From the NCBI GenBank assembly GCA_017461725.1, contig JAFTXG010000015.1, positions 186,001 through 250,000 of the forward strand: a DNA stretch of 64,000 bases, in the 5' to 3' direction. The notes under the pieces were generated by a model. The model made no database searches. It had not been told where the DNA came from and saw nothing but the letters and a program-made list of their open reading frames with translations. Source of the DNA: Lachnospiraceae bacterium. GTDB lineage: Bacteria; Bacillota; Clostridia; Lachnospirales; Lachnospiraceae. Of this stretch, positions 8,266-18,300 are shown piece after piece. Positions within the stretch are counted from its first letter, which is position 1. Each line of letters starts with the position of its first letter. The position numbers and the translations under genes were made by a program.

Positions 8266-8964
8266 TTACATGTTGCTCAGCTTAGCTGCGTTAAGCTTTA
8301 CACCAGGTCCCATGGTGGAAGCCATGGTTACGCTCTTCAGGTACTGGCCCTTTACTGCTGCGGGCTTTGCCTTGCGGATAGCCTCAATCAGAGTCTGGAA
8401 GTTGTCCTGTAACTGCTCCTCGGTGAAGGAAGCCTTACCGATGGGAGCATGGATGATATTGCTCTTGTCGAGTCTGTACTCAATCTTACCGGCTTTGATG
8501 TCTGCAATTGCCTTGGTAACATCCATGGTAACGGTACCAGCCTTGGGGTTGGGCATCAGGCCCTTAGGACCCAGAACACGACCCAGACGTCCAACAACGC
8601 CCATCATATCGGGGGTTGCTACTACAACGTCGAAATCAAGCCATCCCTCGTTCTGAATTCTCGGGATCAGCTCCTCTGCGCCAACGTAATCTGCGCCAGC
8701 TGCCAGAGCCTCGTCTGCCTTTGCGTTCTTTGCGAATACCAGAACCTTAACGGTCTTACCGGTTCCGTGAGGAAGAACAACAGCGCCACGGATCTGCTGA
8801 TCTGCATGACGACCGTCGCAACCGGTACGGATGTGCACCTCGATGGTCTCATCGAACTTTGCAACTGCGGTCTTCTTGACAATAGAAACTGCCTCTGCGG
8901 TCTCGTACTGCACTGTACGATCCACTAACTTTGCTGCTTCAATATATTTCTTACCCTTTTTCAT
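8266..8964 (-). CDS. rplA: 50S ribosomal protein L1
   Basis: The 232-residue protein contains the L1 signature [20 protein letters not shown] and [10 protein letters not shown] near the middle. L1 forms the mobile stalk that helps release E-site tRNA and commonly autoregulates the L11-L1 operon. GGAGG precedes the ATG. The 239-bp gap between rplK and rplA is unusually long and holds structured repeat-like DNA (8990-9175). Confidence 0.98.
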   Translation of the reverse strand: MKKGKKYIEAAKLVDRTVQYETAEAVSIVKKTAVAKFDETIEVHIRTGCDGRHADQQIRGAVVLPHGTGKTVKVLVFAKNAKADEALAAGADYVGAEELIPRIQNEGWLDFDVVVATPDMMGVVGRLGRVLGPKGLMPNPKAGTVTMDVTKAIADIKAGKIEYRLDKSNIIHAPIGKASFTEEQLQDNFQTLIEAIRKAKPAAVKGQYLKSVTMASTMGPGVKLNAAKLSNM

Positions 8965-8989
8965 AAATAACCTCCTGTGGTGTGCGGGA

Positions 8990-9175
8990 ATTTCCCTCCC
9001 ACGTTTTCGAAAATGTCAGCTTATCGAGAAAGCTCCGGACGGCGACCTGTGCGCGACATACTTGTATGTCAAAGCACATGGGCATCGGACGGGCAAGACG
9101 CATGAGCATGAAGGGCATCGCCCGAAATGCGAATATCGTCCGCGATTGCGAAGCAATCAGCTTTCATTATAACTC
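8990..9175. repeat. Structured repeat-like insertion between rplK and rplA
   Basis: This non-coding stretch contains several small inverted repeats: GACATAC/GTATGTC around 9056-9071, GATTGC/GCAATC around 9144-9158, and ACGTTTTCGAAAATGT near 9001. The base composition differs from the flanking genes. It resembles the complex intergenic repeats found in many Clostridia, but no second copy of this exact sequence is evident in the window. Confidence 0.4.
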
Positions 9176-9203
9176 CTGTACTTAACAGGCCTCAAGTTTA
9201 TAA

Positions 9204-9629
9204 TCAGTCAACTACTGTGATACCCATGCTGCGAGCGGTACCAGCGATCATGCTCTCAGCTGCCTCAACGGTTGCTGCATTCAGATCGGGCATCTTCAAC
9301 TCAGCGATCTCGCGAACCTTTGCGCGAGAGATGGTTGCTACCTTCTGTGCATTGGGCTTTCCGGAGCCGGACTTGATGTTACAAGCCTTCTTCAACAGAA
9401 CTGCTGCCGGAGGAGTCTTCAAAATGAAGCTGAAGCTTCTGTCCGCATAAACGGTGATAATTACGGGGATGATCAGATCGCCCTTATCAGCGGTTCTTGC
9501 GTTAAACTCCTTAGTGAACTGTACGATATTAACACCATGCTGACCCAGTGCAGGACCAACAGGCGGTGCAGGCGTTGCCTTGCCTGCAGGAATCTGCAAT
9601 TTAATATAACCTGTTACTTTCTTTGCCAT
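9204..9629 (-). CDS. rplK: 50S ribosomal protein L11
   Basis: The 141-residue protein has the expected [20 protein letters not shown] region (proline-rich, thiostrepton-site face) and the C-terminal RNA-binding domain ending with [13 protein letters not shown]11 supports factor binding at the GTPase centre and RelA activation. AGGAGG precedes the ATG, and the gene follows nusG by 14 bp, so it is co-transcribed with the secE-nusG block. Confidence 0.98.
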   Translation of the reverse strand: MAKKVTGYIKLQIPAGKATPAPPVGPALGQHGVNIVQFTKEFNARTADKGDLIIPVIITVYADRSFSFILKTPPAAVLLKKACNIKSGSGKPNAQKVATISRAKVREIAELKMPDLNAATVEAAESMIAGTARSMGITVVD

Positions 9630-9643
9630 AACGGCACCTCCTA

Positions 9644-10159
9644 TTACATCTTCTTCACTTCAGTGAAGTTCAATTCAACCGGTGTCTCTCGACCAAACAT
9701 ATCAACATTAATCGTGATGCTCTGCTTGCCCTGGTTAATGGCTTTGATGTTTCCGATGGTACCTTCCCACGCGCCGGAAATAACCATCACCGCATCGCCA
9801 ACCTCGAAATCAACCTCAACCTTACCCTCTTTAATTCCAAGGGGAATCATCTCTTCGGCAGTCAACGGTACCGGCTTTGATCCCGGTCCTACGAATCCGG
9901 TCACGCCTCTGGTGTTGCGGACAACATACCAGGTCTCATCGTTCATAATCATATTGATCAGCACGTAGCCGGGGAAGAGCTTTCTCTGCACCTGCTTGCG
10001 CACACCGTTTTTCACCTCTACAGCATCCTCCATGGGCACAGCCACTTCAAGGATCTGGTCCTGTAAATTTCTGTTTTCGATGGTCTTCTCAATATCGACC
10101 TTGACTTTGTTCTCGTAACCCGAATAGGTATGAACTACATACCAATTTGCTTCTGCCAT
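9644..10159 (-). CDS. nusG: Transcription termination/antitermination factor NusG
   Basis: The 171-residue protein starts [19 protein letters not shown], the NGN-domain signature that contacts the RNA polymerase clamp. The C-terminal KOW domain follows ([19 protein letters not shown]). NusG couples transcription to Rho or to the ribosome. It lies 19 bp after secE and 14 bp before rplK. Confidence 0.98.
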   Translation of the reverse strand: MAEANWYVVHTYSGYENKVKVDIEKTIENRNLQDQILEVAVPMEDAVEVKNGVRKQVQRKLFPGYVLINMIMNDETWYVVRNTRGVTGFVGPGSKPVPLTAEEMIPLGIKEGKVEVDFEVGDAVMVISGAWEGTIGNIKAINQGKQSITINVDMFGRETPVELNFTEVKKM

Positions 10160-10178
10160 AATAAAATCACCCTTGTCC

Positions 10179-10403
10179 TTACTGGATAATCAGATTGATG
10201 CCTGTCTTAAAGAGCAAATCAATCAGTGCAATCAATGCACCCAAACACACGGAAACAACGATAGTCGCAGTTGTCTTCTTAACCAATGTCTGCTTGTCCG
10301 GCCAGATAATCTTCCTGAACTCAGCCTTCATGGTTTTGAAAAGGCTCTTCTTTTTCTTCTGCTCAGGCTTCTTTACTGTTTCCTTCTTTGCTGTTTCTCC
10401 CAT
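10179..10403 (-). CDS. secE: Preprotein translocase subunit SecE
   Basis: The 74-residue protein has a basic N-terminus, the amphipathic conserved region (FRKIIWPDKQTLVKKT) and one membrane segment (TIVVSVCLGALIALIDLLF). This is the short single-span form of Gram-positives. It clamps SecY in the translocon. The gene sits between rpmG and nusG, its usual place. Confidence 0.95.
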   Translation of the reverse strand: MGETAKKETVKKPEQKKKKSLFKTMKAEFRKIIWPDKQTLVKKTTATIVVSVCLGALIALIDLLFKTGINLIIQ

Positions 10404-10429
10404 AAATCGCTCACTTTCCGGGATCCGAA

Positions 10430-10579
10430 TTACTTCGTCTCCTTATGCATTGTGTGGGTCTTGCAGAATCTGCAATACTTCTTGGTTTCCATACGCTCAG
10501 GATGATTCTTCTTTTCCTTGGTCATGTTGTAGTTACGCTGCTTGCACTCGGTACATGCCAATGTAATTCTTACACGCAC
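10430..10579 (-). CDS. rpmG: 50S ribosomal protein L33 (four-cysteine form)
   Basis: The 49-residue L33 has paired cysteines CTEC near the N-terminus and CRFC near the C-terminus, so it is the zinc-binding type. The GTG at 10579 is preferred as start because GGAGGTGG lies 5 nt upstream and it gives the expected [13 protein letters not shown]-terminus at normal family length. The upstream in-frame ATGs overlap or precede that Shine-Dalgarno. It is the first gene of the rpmG-secE-nusG-rplK-rplA unit. Confidence 0.95.
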   Translation of the reverse strand: MRVRITLACTECKQRNYNMTKEKKNHPERMETKKYCRFCKTHTMHKETK

Positions 10580-10651
10580 AACTTCCACCTCCATATAAAT
10601 ATTTGCTTTTGGGGTCAAAAAAAAAGACCCCTGTCTTCCATACGCCCCTAT

Positions 10652-10680
10652 ACAATAACACAGGAGCGTGTGGAAGTCAA
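10652..10680 (-). promoter_or_regulatory. Promoter of the rpmG-secE-nusG-rplK-rplA unit
   Basis: TTGACT (10675-10680), a 17-bp spacer and TATTGT (10652-10657). The leader then contains GGGGTC and GACCCC flanking nine T residues (10611-10631), a small hairpin with a U-only loop. Confidence 0.6.
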
Positions 10681-10780
10681 GGATTTTTTCTGCATGAATC
10701 GTGACTTTTTCGCATATTATTGATCTTTCGTCGCAGACACGTTGATTTCTGTCTATCGTCTGCTTACAAAAGAATCAATT

Positions 10781-11266
10781 CTACCAACCAAGATTGAATC
10801 CAGCCTCACGGATACGTTGAACCAGAGAATTCGCCTCCGCTTCATCGGATGCCGGTGCCACAAAGCTTCCCAAGGCGCTATCATACACCGCAATCCAGTC
10901 AAGACTGCTTCCGAAATATATATTCCATGTACGCATCTCGTCGTCCCTTTCACTGCGATAAAAACCGACGGTACACATCACCCCATCACGTATCTTATCT
11001 ATACCCCAATCGACACGGAAATCCACAGCGGTCTTCCTATCCGCATCGACAGTGACTATCCCGTCCATATAATCCTGCTTTAACAGATAATCCAGATATT
11101 TTCCTTCCCACGCAATGGTCGTAGCTGAAATATTACCACCGTTATCCTTTCGAACAGCAGGAACGTTCATCGAAATTTTCTTCGGAAAAGGCAAGATCAG
11201 TACACAAGCAGCAACGATTACCACAACAACAACAGAAATGATCCAGAATTTACGGCTCATTCGCAT
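10781..11266 (-). CDS. Membrane-anchored protein of unknown function
   Basis: The 161-residue protein is not recognised. Residues 1-5 are basic, residues 6-27 (FWIISVVVVVIVAACVLILPF) form one membrane anchor or uncleaved signal, and the rest is predicted outside the cell with a mix of beta-type and acidic segments (TTIAWEGKYLDYLLKQ, WNIYFGSSLDWIAVYD). No lipobox is present. The start MRMSRKF is chosen because AAAGGGGAG lies 7 nt upstream; an in-frame ATG seven codons earlier has no such site. It appears to be a single-gene unit with its own promoter. Confidence 0.6.
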   Translation of the reverse strand: MRMSRKFWIISVVVVVIVAACVLILPFPKKISMNVPAVRKDNGGNISATTIAWEGKYLDYLLKQDYMDGIVTVDADRKTAVDFRVDWGIDKIRDGVMCTVGFYRSERDDEMRTWNIYFGSSLDWIAVYDSALGSFVAPASDEAEANSLVQRIREAGFNLGW

Positions 11267-11315
11267 TTCACACTCCCCTTTCTCCACCGATACCTATATA
11301 TTAAATTACAATTTA

Positions 11316-11344
11316 ATCATATCATAATTTACATTTGTTGTAAA
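11316..11344 (-). promoter_or_regulatory. Promoter of the membrane-anchored hypothetical gene
   Basis: TTTACA (11339-11344), a 17-bp spacer and TATGAT (11316-11321), in an AT-rich gap, about 50 bp before the start. Confidence 0.5.
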
Positions 11345-11347
11345 GAA

Positions 11348-11382
11348 TGAGATACGCCGGTGCTCTCGCCCGGCGTATCTCA
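11348..11382 (-). terminator. Intrinsic terminator of the Rpn-type nuclease gene
   Basis: TGAGATACGCCGG (11348-11360) pairs perfectly with CCGGCGTATCTCA (11370-11382), a 13-bp stem with a 9-nt loop, followed on the minus strand by TTCTTTAC. Confidence 0.75.
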
Positions 11383-11395
11383 TTTCGCTCACTGT

Positions 11396-12526
11396 TTAAT
11401 TTTTCTCTTCCAATTGTGTCAAACGGGCCAATATGGCCAAAATCTGATCTTTCTGTTCTTTGAGTTGCCCCTGCTGCTGTTCTATCTGCCCTCGCTGCTG
11501 CTCGATCTGTCCCTGTTGTTCTTCAATCCGTCCCTGTTGCTGACTGATCTGCTCTCCCTGATAGGCGATCACTTCCTCCTGCTGGGCAAGCTGTTCTTGC
11601 TGGTGCTTGATGATCTCATCCTTCTGCTTTATGGCATCTTCCATCTCATCGATCATGTATTTCACGGTATTTCTGTCCAATATTTCCAGTTCTTTTGAAA
11701 ACATCCCCATCATATTCTCCATATTCTGACACATCCCATATATCTGTGTGTACATGGCCCTAAAATCAGGATAGGTCTCAATCACCCGAACGATATCCTC
11801 CGGGTCGTCGCTACCCAGGAAAACAAGCCATGCATCCAAACGACTTCCGATGTCTTTATTTTCCCGTTTTTTCAGGTAAATGTCAAGAGGGATGAAGATA
11901 TATTTCTGCAAAAGTTCCAGTTTTAATCCCGTGTCGCTGGTCTGCTCAAAACGGTGCTGATAATCGTCGGGATACTGCCAGAACTCACCGGTACTTTTTT
12001 CGATAAACACAATAGTATACACGTTCTGGATATCCCGGTACGAAAATTTCTCATCCTCCGTTGCTGCTCTGACCGACTTGTACTGCCGCAGCAACAGATC
12101 CGAAGAATAGCAAGCACATCGTTGCCCCGGAAATGCATAACCGATTTTCTGAATTTCCACGTTGGCAATACTTCCATCCTTCAGCTTCACCACAATATCC
12201 ATGGTGAGCAGAGAGTTTTCCGCGGCAATCCGTTTCCCCTCATTTGGCTGGACGTCGATGATCGTCACCTCCGTCTCCAACAGTATGGACAAAATCTCTC
12301 CCAGCCTGTCGGGGTACAATTCCGGATTCAACAGTTCTTTGGCAAACGAATCATAGAGCATCTTTCCGCCTCTGGCTCCGCTGCAGAAATCCAGGAATTC
12401 TGTTCGGTGTTTGGATCTCCACGAATAAAATATCCGCGCCAATCGATCATTTTCATCGATGATCCGCTGTACTTCCTCACGACTTTTCAGCATAGGGAAA
12501 TACTCCTGCAATTTTGTTTTTTGCAT
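11396..12526 (-). CDS. Rpn/PDDEXK nuclease-family transposase-like protein with coiled-coil tail
   Basis: The 376-residue protein has a PD-(D/E)XK-type core in the first 250 residues. The catalytic pattern is seen as TMDIVVKLKDG followed by NVEIQKIG (Asp ... Glu-x-Gln), as in the Rpn family (recombination-promoting nucleases, PDDEXK_2). Residues 300-376 form a Gln/Glu-rich coiled coil with heptads such as QGQIEQQRGQIEQQQGQ. Known Rpn proteins cut DNA with a metal and promote RecA-independent recombination; the coiled coil suggests multimerisation. No inverted repeats flank the gene, so it is not shown to be mobile. GGAGGAAAATT precedes the ATG. Confidence 0.8.
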   Translation of the reverse strand: MQKTKLQEYFPMLKSREEVQRIIDENDRLARIFYSWRSKHRTEFLDFCSGARGGKMLYDSFAKELLNPELYPDRLGEILSILLETEVTIIDVQPNEGKRIAAENSLLTMDIVVKLKDGSIANVEIQKIGYAFPGQRCACYSSDLLLRQYKSVRAATEDEKFSYRDIQNVYTIVFIEKSTGEFWQYPDDYQHRFEQTSDTGLKLELLQKYIFIPLDIYLKKRENKDIGSRLDAWLVFLGSDDPEDIVRVIETYPDFRAMYTQIYGMCQNMENMMGMFSKELEILDRNTVKYMIDEMEDAIKQKDEIIKHQQEQLAQQEEVIAYQGEQISQQQGRIEEQQGQIEQQRGQIEQQQGQLKEQKDQILAILARLTQLEEKN

Positions 12527-12724
12527 AATTTTCCTCCTGCAATTAAAATATATATCTTCACAAGCGCCCGAATTGCAGTACGCAAAATAAGCCCTTGTAT
12601 CGGATTAAACTGTTCATCATTTTTTTACGTCGGATAACCTTCCCGAAACAGGGAATTCCGAAAATCACTGAGCCCTTACCGGCTGAATATAACGGGCGGC
12701 AGAACACCGCTTTTGACTGAATAC

Positions 12725-12753
12725 AGACTAACATATACCGGATAGAAAGTCAA
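12725..12753 (-). promoter_or_regulatory. Promoter of the Rpn-type nuclease gene
   Basis: TTGACT (12748-12753), a 17-bp spacer and TAGTCT (12725-12730), about 200 bp before the start codon. The -10 box is only a partial match. The rest of the 340-bp gap holds the glgP terminator and nothing else recognisable. Confidence 0.45.
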
Positions 12754-12798
12754 GCGCAGACATTTTATCCCGGATATTCCATTTCACATGTACCATAC

Positions 12799-12843
12799 TA
12801 AAAAACCGCACTCAGAAAGCATCTCACTTTCCAAGTGCGGTTC
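12799..12843 (-). terminator. Intrinsic terminator of glgP
   Basis: AACCGCACT and AGTGCGGTT flank an inner GAAAG...CTTTC pair, and the minus strand continues into TTTTTAG. It lies 25 bp after the glgP stop. Confidence 0.8.
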
Positions 12844-12867
12844 CCTATCTTTATTTCATTATTTTTA

Positions 12868-15339
12868 TCAGATCTCAACCTGAATCTTCTCAAGCTTCCA
12901 GATCTCATCCACATACTGCTGGATGGTTCTGTCGGAGGTGAACTTTCCGGAGCAAGCCACGTTCATGATGGCTGCCTTTGCCCACCACTTGGTATCGCGG
13001 TAAGCTGCTTCCACCTTCTTCTGTGCCTCTGCGTAGGAACGGAAGTCCTTCAGCACGAAGTAGCGGTCTGCCTTGTCGGTACTCTTGGTGTTCAGCAGAG
13101 AGTTGTACAGGTCGCGGAACAGCTCGGGATCATCGGGAGCATAGAAGCCGTTGATCAGCTGCATCAGCACGCGGCGGATATCCTGATCGCTGTTGAAGAT
13201 ATCCATGGGGTTGTAGCCGCCATTCTTCTCATAATTGATAACCTCGTCGGAGGACAATCCGAAGATGAATGCCTTGTCTGCGCCAACCTCCTCGACGATC
13301 TCCACGTTTGCACCGTCCATGGTACCCAGAGTCAGCGCACCGTTCAGCATGAACTTCATGTTACCGGTACCGGATGCCTCCTTGCTGGCGGTGGAAATCT
13401 GCTCGCTGACATCGCTGGCTGCGAAGATCCACTCTGCGTTGGATACGCGGTAGTCCTCGATGAAGACAACCTTGATCTTTCCATTGATGGAACGGTCATT
13501 GTTCACAACGTCTGCAACTGCGTTGATCAGCTTGATGGTCAGCTTAGCGGTGCGGTAGCCTGCTGCCGCCTTTGCGCCGAAGATGAAGGTTCTGGGATAG
13601 AACTCCATGTCCGGGTGATCCTTCAGTTCGTTGTACAGGTACATCACGTGAAGGATATTCAGCAGCTGACGCTTATACTCGTGGAGACGCTTAACCTGCA
13701 CATCGAAGATGGAGCGGGGATCAACGTCGATACCGTTGTTTTCCTTAATATACTTAGCCAGACGCAGCTTGTTCTGATACTTGATGTTCATAAACTCCTG
13801 CTGGCACTTCTCGTCGTCCGCGTAAACAGCCAACTTGTTGATATGAGGCAGGTCGGTGATCCACTCATCGCCGATCTTGTCGGTAACCCAGTTTGCCAGA
13901 AGCGGGTTTCCGTGAAGCAGGAAACGACGCTGGGTGATGCCGTTGGTCTTGTTATTGAACTTATCGGGCATCATCTGATAGAAGTCCTTCAGCTCCTGAT
14001 TCTTAAGGATCTCGGTGTGAAGGGCTGCCACACCGTTTACGGAGAAACCGGCTACGATAGCCATGTGAGCCATCTTCACCTGTCCGTCGTAAACGATCGC
14101 CATCTTGCGAACCTTCTCCTCGTTGCCGGGATACATCGCGCGAACCTGATTGACAAAGCGGCGGTTGATCTCCTCAACGATCTGATAGATACGGGGAAGC
14201 AGTCTGGAGAACAGCTCGATGGGCCATTTTTCCAGTGCCTCGGACATGATGGTGTGGTTGGTATATGCACAGGTCTTGGTGGTGATGTCCCATGCCTCCT
14301 CCCAGGTCAAACCTTCCTCATCGATCAGGATGCGCATCAGCTCGGGGATAGCCACGGTGGGGTGGGTATCGTTCAGCTGGAAACAAACCTTCTCGTACAG
14401 CTTGCGAACATCACCGTTATGCGTCTCCTTGTAACGGTTCACCGCGCGCTGCACACTTGCGGAGATGAAGAAATACTGCTGCTTCAGACGAAGCTCCTTA
14501 CCTGCGTAATGGTTGTCGTTGGGGTAAAGCACCTCAACGATATTCTTTGCCAGGTTCTCCTGCTCTACTGCGTTGCGGTAGAGACCCTTGTCGAACTCTG
14601 CCAGATTGAACTTCACCATAGGCTCTGCGTCCCAGATGCGAAGGGTGTTGATCACATTATTTCCATAGCCGATGATGGGCAGATCGTAGGGGATCGCCTT
14701 GACAGACTGATATCCCTCCTGCTTAAAGTGGTATCTGCCGGTGCCGTCAGCCTCCGCGCGAACATAGCCGCCGAACTTAACCTCGGTAGCATACTCCTCG
14801 CGGCGAACCTCGAAGGGATTTCCGTCCTTCAGCCACTCATCGGGAACCTCCACCTGATAGCCGTTCTCAATCTTCTGCTTGAACATACCGTACTGGTAAC
14901 GGATACCGCAGCCGTATGCCGGATAGCCCAGAGTTGCCAGGGAATCCAGGAAGCAAGCTGCCAGACGGCCGAGACCGCCATTGCCCAGTGCGTAATCTCT
15001 CTCCTGATCCTCGATCACGTTCAGATCGATGCCCAGCTCCTCAAGAGCTTCCTTGACATCACCGTATGCGGTCATGTTGATCAGGTTATTGCCCAGTGCA
15101 CGGCCCATCAGGAACTCCATGGACAGGTAGTAAACGATCTTTGCGTCGGTGCGGTCGTACTCCTTGTGGGTAGCGATCCACGCATCCATGATGTTTTCCT
15201 TGATCGCATAAGCTACCGCCTGGAAAATCTGCTTGGGAGTTGCCTCGTCGATGGTGCGGCGATAAATACTCTTTACATTACTGATGACTTCCTTCTTGAA
15301 AGTCTCTTTGTTAAAACCCATGTTGCTGATTTCTGCCAT
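12868..15339 (-). CDS. glgP: Glycogen/alpha-glucan phosphorylase
   Basis: The 823-residue protein is a full-length GT35 phosphorylase that releases glucose-1-phosphate from alpha-1,4-glucans. It contains the pyridoxal-phosphate attachment motif EASGTGNMKFMLNGA (about residue 655) and other conserved blocks (YYLSMEFLMGRALGNNLIN, ALGNGGLGRLAACF, YGIRYQYG-like). AGGAGGAATAT-type spacing precedes the ATG. It lies 42 bp after ileS on the same strand, with no terminator between, so it may be read from the ileS T-box promoter; a TATAAT at 15366-15371 without a clear -35 could add a local start. No other glycogen genes are nearby. Confidence 0.97.
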   Translation of the reverse strand: MAEISNMGFNKETFKKEVISNVKSIYRRTIDEATPKQIFQAVAYAIKENIMDAWIATHKEYDRTDAKIVYYLSMEFLMGRALGNNLINMTAYGDVKEALEELGIDLNVIEDQERDYALGNGGLGRLAACFLDSLATLGYPAYGCGIRYQYGMFKQKIENGYQVEVPDEWLKDGNPFEVRREEYATEVKFGGYVRAEADGTGRYHFKQEGYQSVKAIPYDLPIIGYGNNVINTLRIWDAEPMVKFNLAEFDKGLYRNAVEQENLAKNIVEVLYPNDNHYAGKELRLKQQYFFISASVQRAVNRYKETHNGDVRKLYEKVCFQLNDTHPTVAIPELMRILIDEEGLTWEEAWDITTKTCAYTNHTIMSEALEKWPIELFSRLLPRIYQIVEEINRRFVNQVRAMYPGNEEKVRKMAIVYDGQVKMAHMAIVAGFSVNGVAALHTEILKNQELKDFYQMMPDKFNNKTNGITQRRFLLHGNPLLANWVTDKIGDEWITDLPHINKLAVYADDEKCQQEFMNIKYQNKLRLAKYIKENNGIDVDPRSIFDVQVKRLHEYKRQLLNILHVMYLYNELKDHPDMEFYPRTFIFGAKAAAGYRTAKLTIKLINAVADVVNNDRSINGKIKVVFIEDYRVSNAEWIFAASDVSEQISTASKEASGTGNMKFMLNGALTLGTMDGANVEIVEEVGADKAFIFGLSSDEVINYEKNGGYNPMDIFNSDQDIRRVLMQLINGFYAPDDPELFRDLYNSLLNTKSTDKADRYFVLKDFRSYAEAQKKVEAAYRDTKWWAKAAIMNVACSGKFTSDRTIQQYVDEIWKLEKIQVEI

Positions 15340-15381
15340 ATATTCCTCCAGATATTCGATGTCTCATTATACGAAACTTTA

Positions 15382-18300
15382 CTAAACTATTTTCTTAACG
15401 GAGATTGTAGCAGATTCTCCGTTAATTGTCCAGTCTTTTTCGTATCCATCGCCGGCTCCCACCAGAATTTCCTCTGCCAGAACGTCATTTTTGATGGATT
15501 CTGTGTTATTCTTGAAGATCTCGACCAGCTTTTCGCTTCCGGTCAGGGTCAGACAAATCTTATCCATCACCTCAAAGCCGGCTTCCTTACGCATGGTCTG
15601 TACCTTGCTGACGATCTCTCTCACAAATCCCTCCTCAACCAGTTCGGGAGTCAGGTTAGTGTCGAGAACAACGGTCATCTTCTGATCGGACTCGGATACA
15701 TATCCGGGAATCTGAGCGGAATCGATCAGCAGATCCGCCTCAGTCAGTACCACCTCGGTATCTGCGACGGTGAAGGTCAGCGCGCCCTTCTCATTCAGCT
15801 CATCCATGGCTGCGTTGCCATCCAGAGTTGCCAGTACGTTTTTGATCTGGCCGAGAAGCTTTCCGTACTTGGGACCAACGGTGCGCATCTGAGGCTTGAA
15901 CTGATAGGAGGTGAAGCTTCTCACATCGGAGGTAAACTCCACGTTCTTCACATTCAGCTCATCCGCGATGATCTCAGTGTAGAACTCGGGCAGAGTGAAG
16001 TCCGCCTTCACAAACATCTTGCCGATGGGCTGGCGGTTCTTGATGTTTGCGGTGTTACGGCATGCACGGCCCATGACAACGATATCCAGCAGTGCCTCCA
16101 TGTTCTTCTCCAGCTCGGGGTCGATCAGAGACTCGTCTGCCACAGGGAAGTCACACAGGTGTACACTCTCAGGAGCGTTTGCGTCGGAGGTGCAAACCAG
16201 GTTCTGGTAGATGTTCTCGGTCATGAAGGGGATCATGGGTGCTGCCACCTTGGCAACGGTCACCAGCGCGGTGTACAGAGTCATGTAAGCATTGATCTTA
16301 TCCTGCTCCATGCCCTTTGCCCAGAAGCGCTCACGGCTGCGGCGAACATACCAGTTGCTGAGCTCATCCACGAAATCCTGCAGCGCGCGTGCTGCCTCGG
16401 GGATGCGGTAGTTCTCCAGGTTATTATCTACTTCCTTGATCAGGGTATTCAGCTTGCTTAAGCACCACTTATCCATAACGCCCAGTTTATCCACCTCGAG
16501 GGTGTACTTGCCGGCGTCAAATCCGTCAATGTTTGCGTACAGAACGAAGAACGCGTAGGTGTTCCACAGGGTACCCATGAACTTGCGCTGTCCCTCAACT
16601 ACGGCCTTGCCGTGGAAACGGTTGGGCAGCCAGGGTGCGCTGTTGATATAGAAGTACCAGCGGATCGCGTCTGCGCCGTAGGTAGCCAGAGCATCGAAGG
16701 GATCAACTGCGTTGCCCTTACTCTTACTCATCTTCTGTCCGTTCTCATCCTGAACATGGCCCAGAACAATAACGTTCTCGTAGGGAGCCTTGTTGAACAG
16801 CAGAGTGGAGATCGCCATCAGAGAGTGGAACCAGCCACGGGTCTGGTCAACTGCCTCGGAGATAAACTGTGCGGGGAACTGCTGCTCGAACAGTTCCTTG
16901 TTCTCAAAGGGATAATGATGCTGTGCGAAGGGCATTGCGCCGGAGTCAAACCAGCAGTCGATAACCTCGGGCACACGCTTCATGGTCTTGCCGCACTTGG
17001 GGCAGGGTAAGGTCACCTCATCGATGTAAGGGCGATGAAGCTCAACCTTGGCTGCATCGGGACATCCGCTCTTCTCAGCCAGCTCTGCGCGGCTGCCAAC
17101 GCTCTCCAAATGTCCGCACTCGCACTCCCAGATGTTCAGTGGAGTACCCCAGTAACGGTTACGGGAGATCGCCCAGTCCTGAATATTCTCCAGCCAGTTG
17201 CCGAAGCGGCCCTTGCCGATGGACTCGGGGATCCAGTTTACAGTATTATTGTTGCGGATCAGATCATCGCGGACTGCGGTCTCACGGATATACCAGGACT
17301 CGCGTGCGTAGTAGATCAGTGGAGTATCACATCGCCAGCAGTGAGGATACTCGTGCTCAAATTTGGGCGCATCGAACAGCTTTCCTGCCGCGTCCAGATC
17401 CTTCAAAATGATCGGGTCCGCATTCTTTACGAAAGTACCTGCGTAGGGGGTGTCAGCGGTCATCTCACCCTTGCCGTCCACAAACTGTACGAAAGGCAGA
17501 TCATAATTGCGGCCCACCTGGGCATCGTCCTCACCGAAAGCGGGAGCGATGTGTACGATACCAGTACCATCGGACATGGTTACATAATTGTCACAGGTCA
17601 CATAGTGGCCCTTCTTGTTCTGCTTTGCAGCCACCTCTCCGGTGAATGCGAACAGGGGCTCATACTCGCGGTACTCCAGATCCTTGCCGGTGAAGGTCTC
17701 CAGCACCTCGTATGCAGGCTGCTCCTCAGAGCCCAGCTTGCCGAGCACATTGTTAAGCAATGCCTCCGCCATATAATAAGTATATCCATCTGCCGCCTTT
17801 ACTTTACAGTAAGTATCAGAAGGATTTACGCAGAGTGCCACGTTACTGGGCAGGGTCCAGGGGGTGGTGGTCCATGCCAGGAAGTAAGCGTCCTCGCCCA
17901 CGCACTTGAAGCGAACGATCGCGGAGCGCTCCTTCACGGTCTTGTAGCCCTGAGAAACCTCAGCGGTGGACAGAGGGGTACCGCAGCGAGGGCAGTAGGG
18001 AACGATCTTGAAGCCCTTGTACAAAAGGCCTTTGTCCCAGATCTGCTTCAGCGCCCACCACTCGGACTCGATAAAATTGTCATCATAAGTTACATAAGGA
18101 TCATCCATGTCAGCCCAGAAACCAACGGTGCCGGAGAAATCCTCCCACATACCCTTGTACTTCCAGACGGACTCCTTACACTTGCAGATGAAGGGCTCCA
18201 TGCCGTACTCCTCGATCTGCTCCTTACCATTTAAGCCCAGAAGCTTCTCAACCTCCAGCTCAACGGGAAGACCGTGGGTATCCCAACCGGCCTTACGGGG

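Noticed and set aside
11396..12526. Treating the Rpn-type gene as part of an insertion sequence
   Set aside because: No terminal inverted repeats or target duplications flank it, and it has its own promoter and terminator.
12835..16461. A 1208-codon open frame on the plus strand opposite glgP and ileS
   Set aside because: It is antisense to two clearly recognised enzymes, is low-complexity (Leu/Val/His/Gln-rich) and matches no family. It arises from the codon bias of the genes on the other strand.
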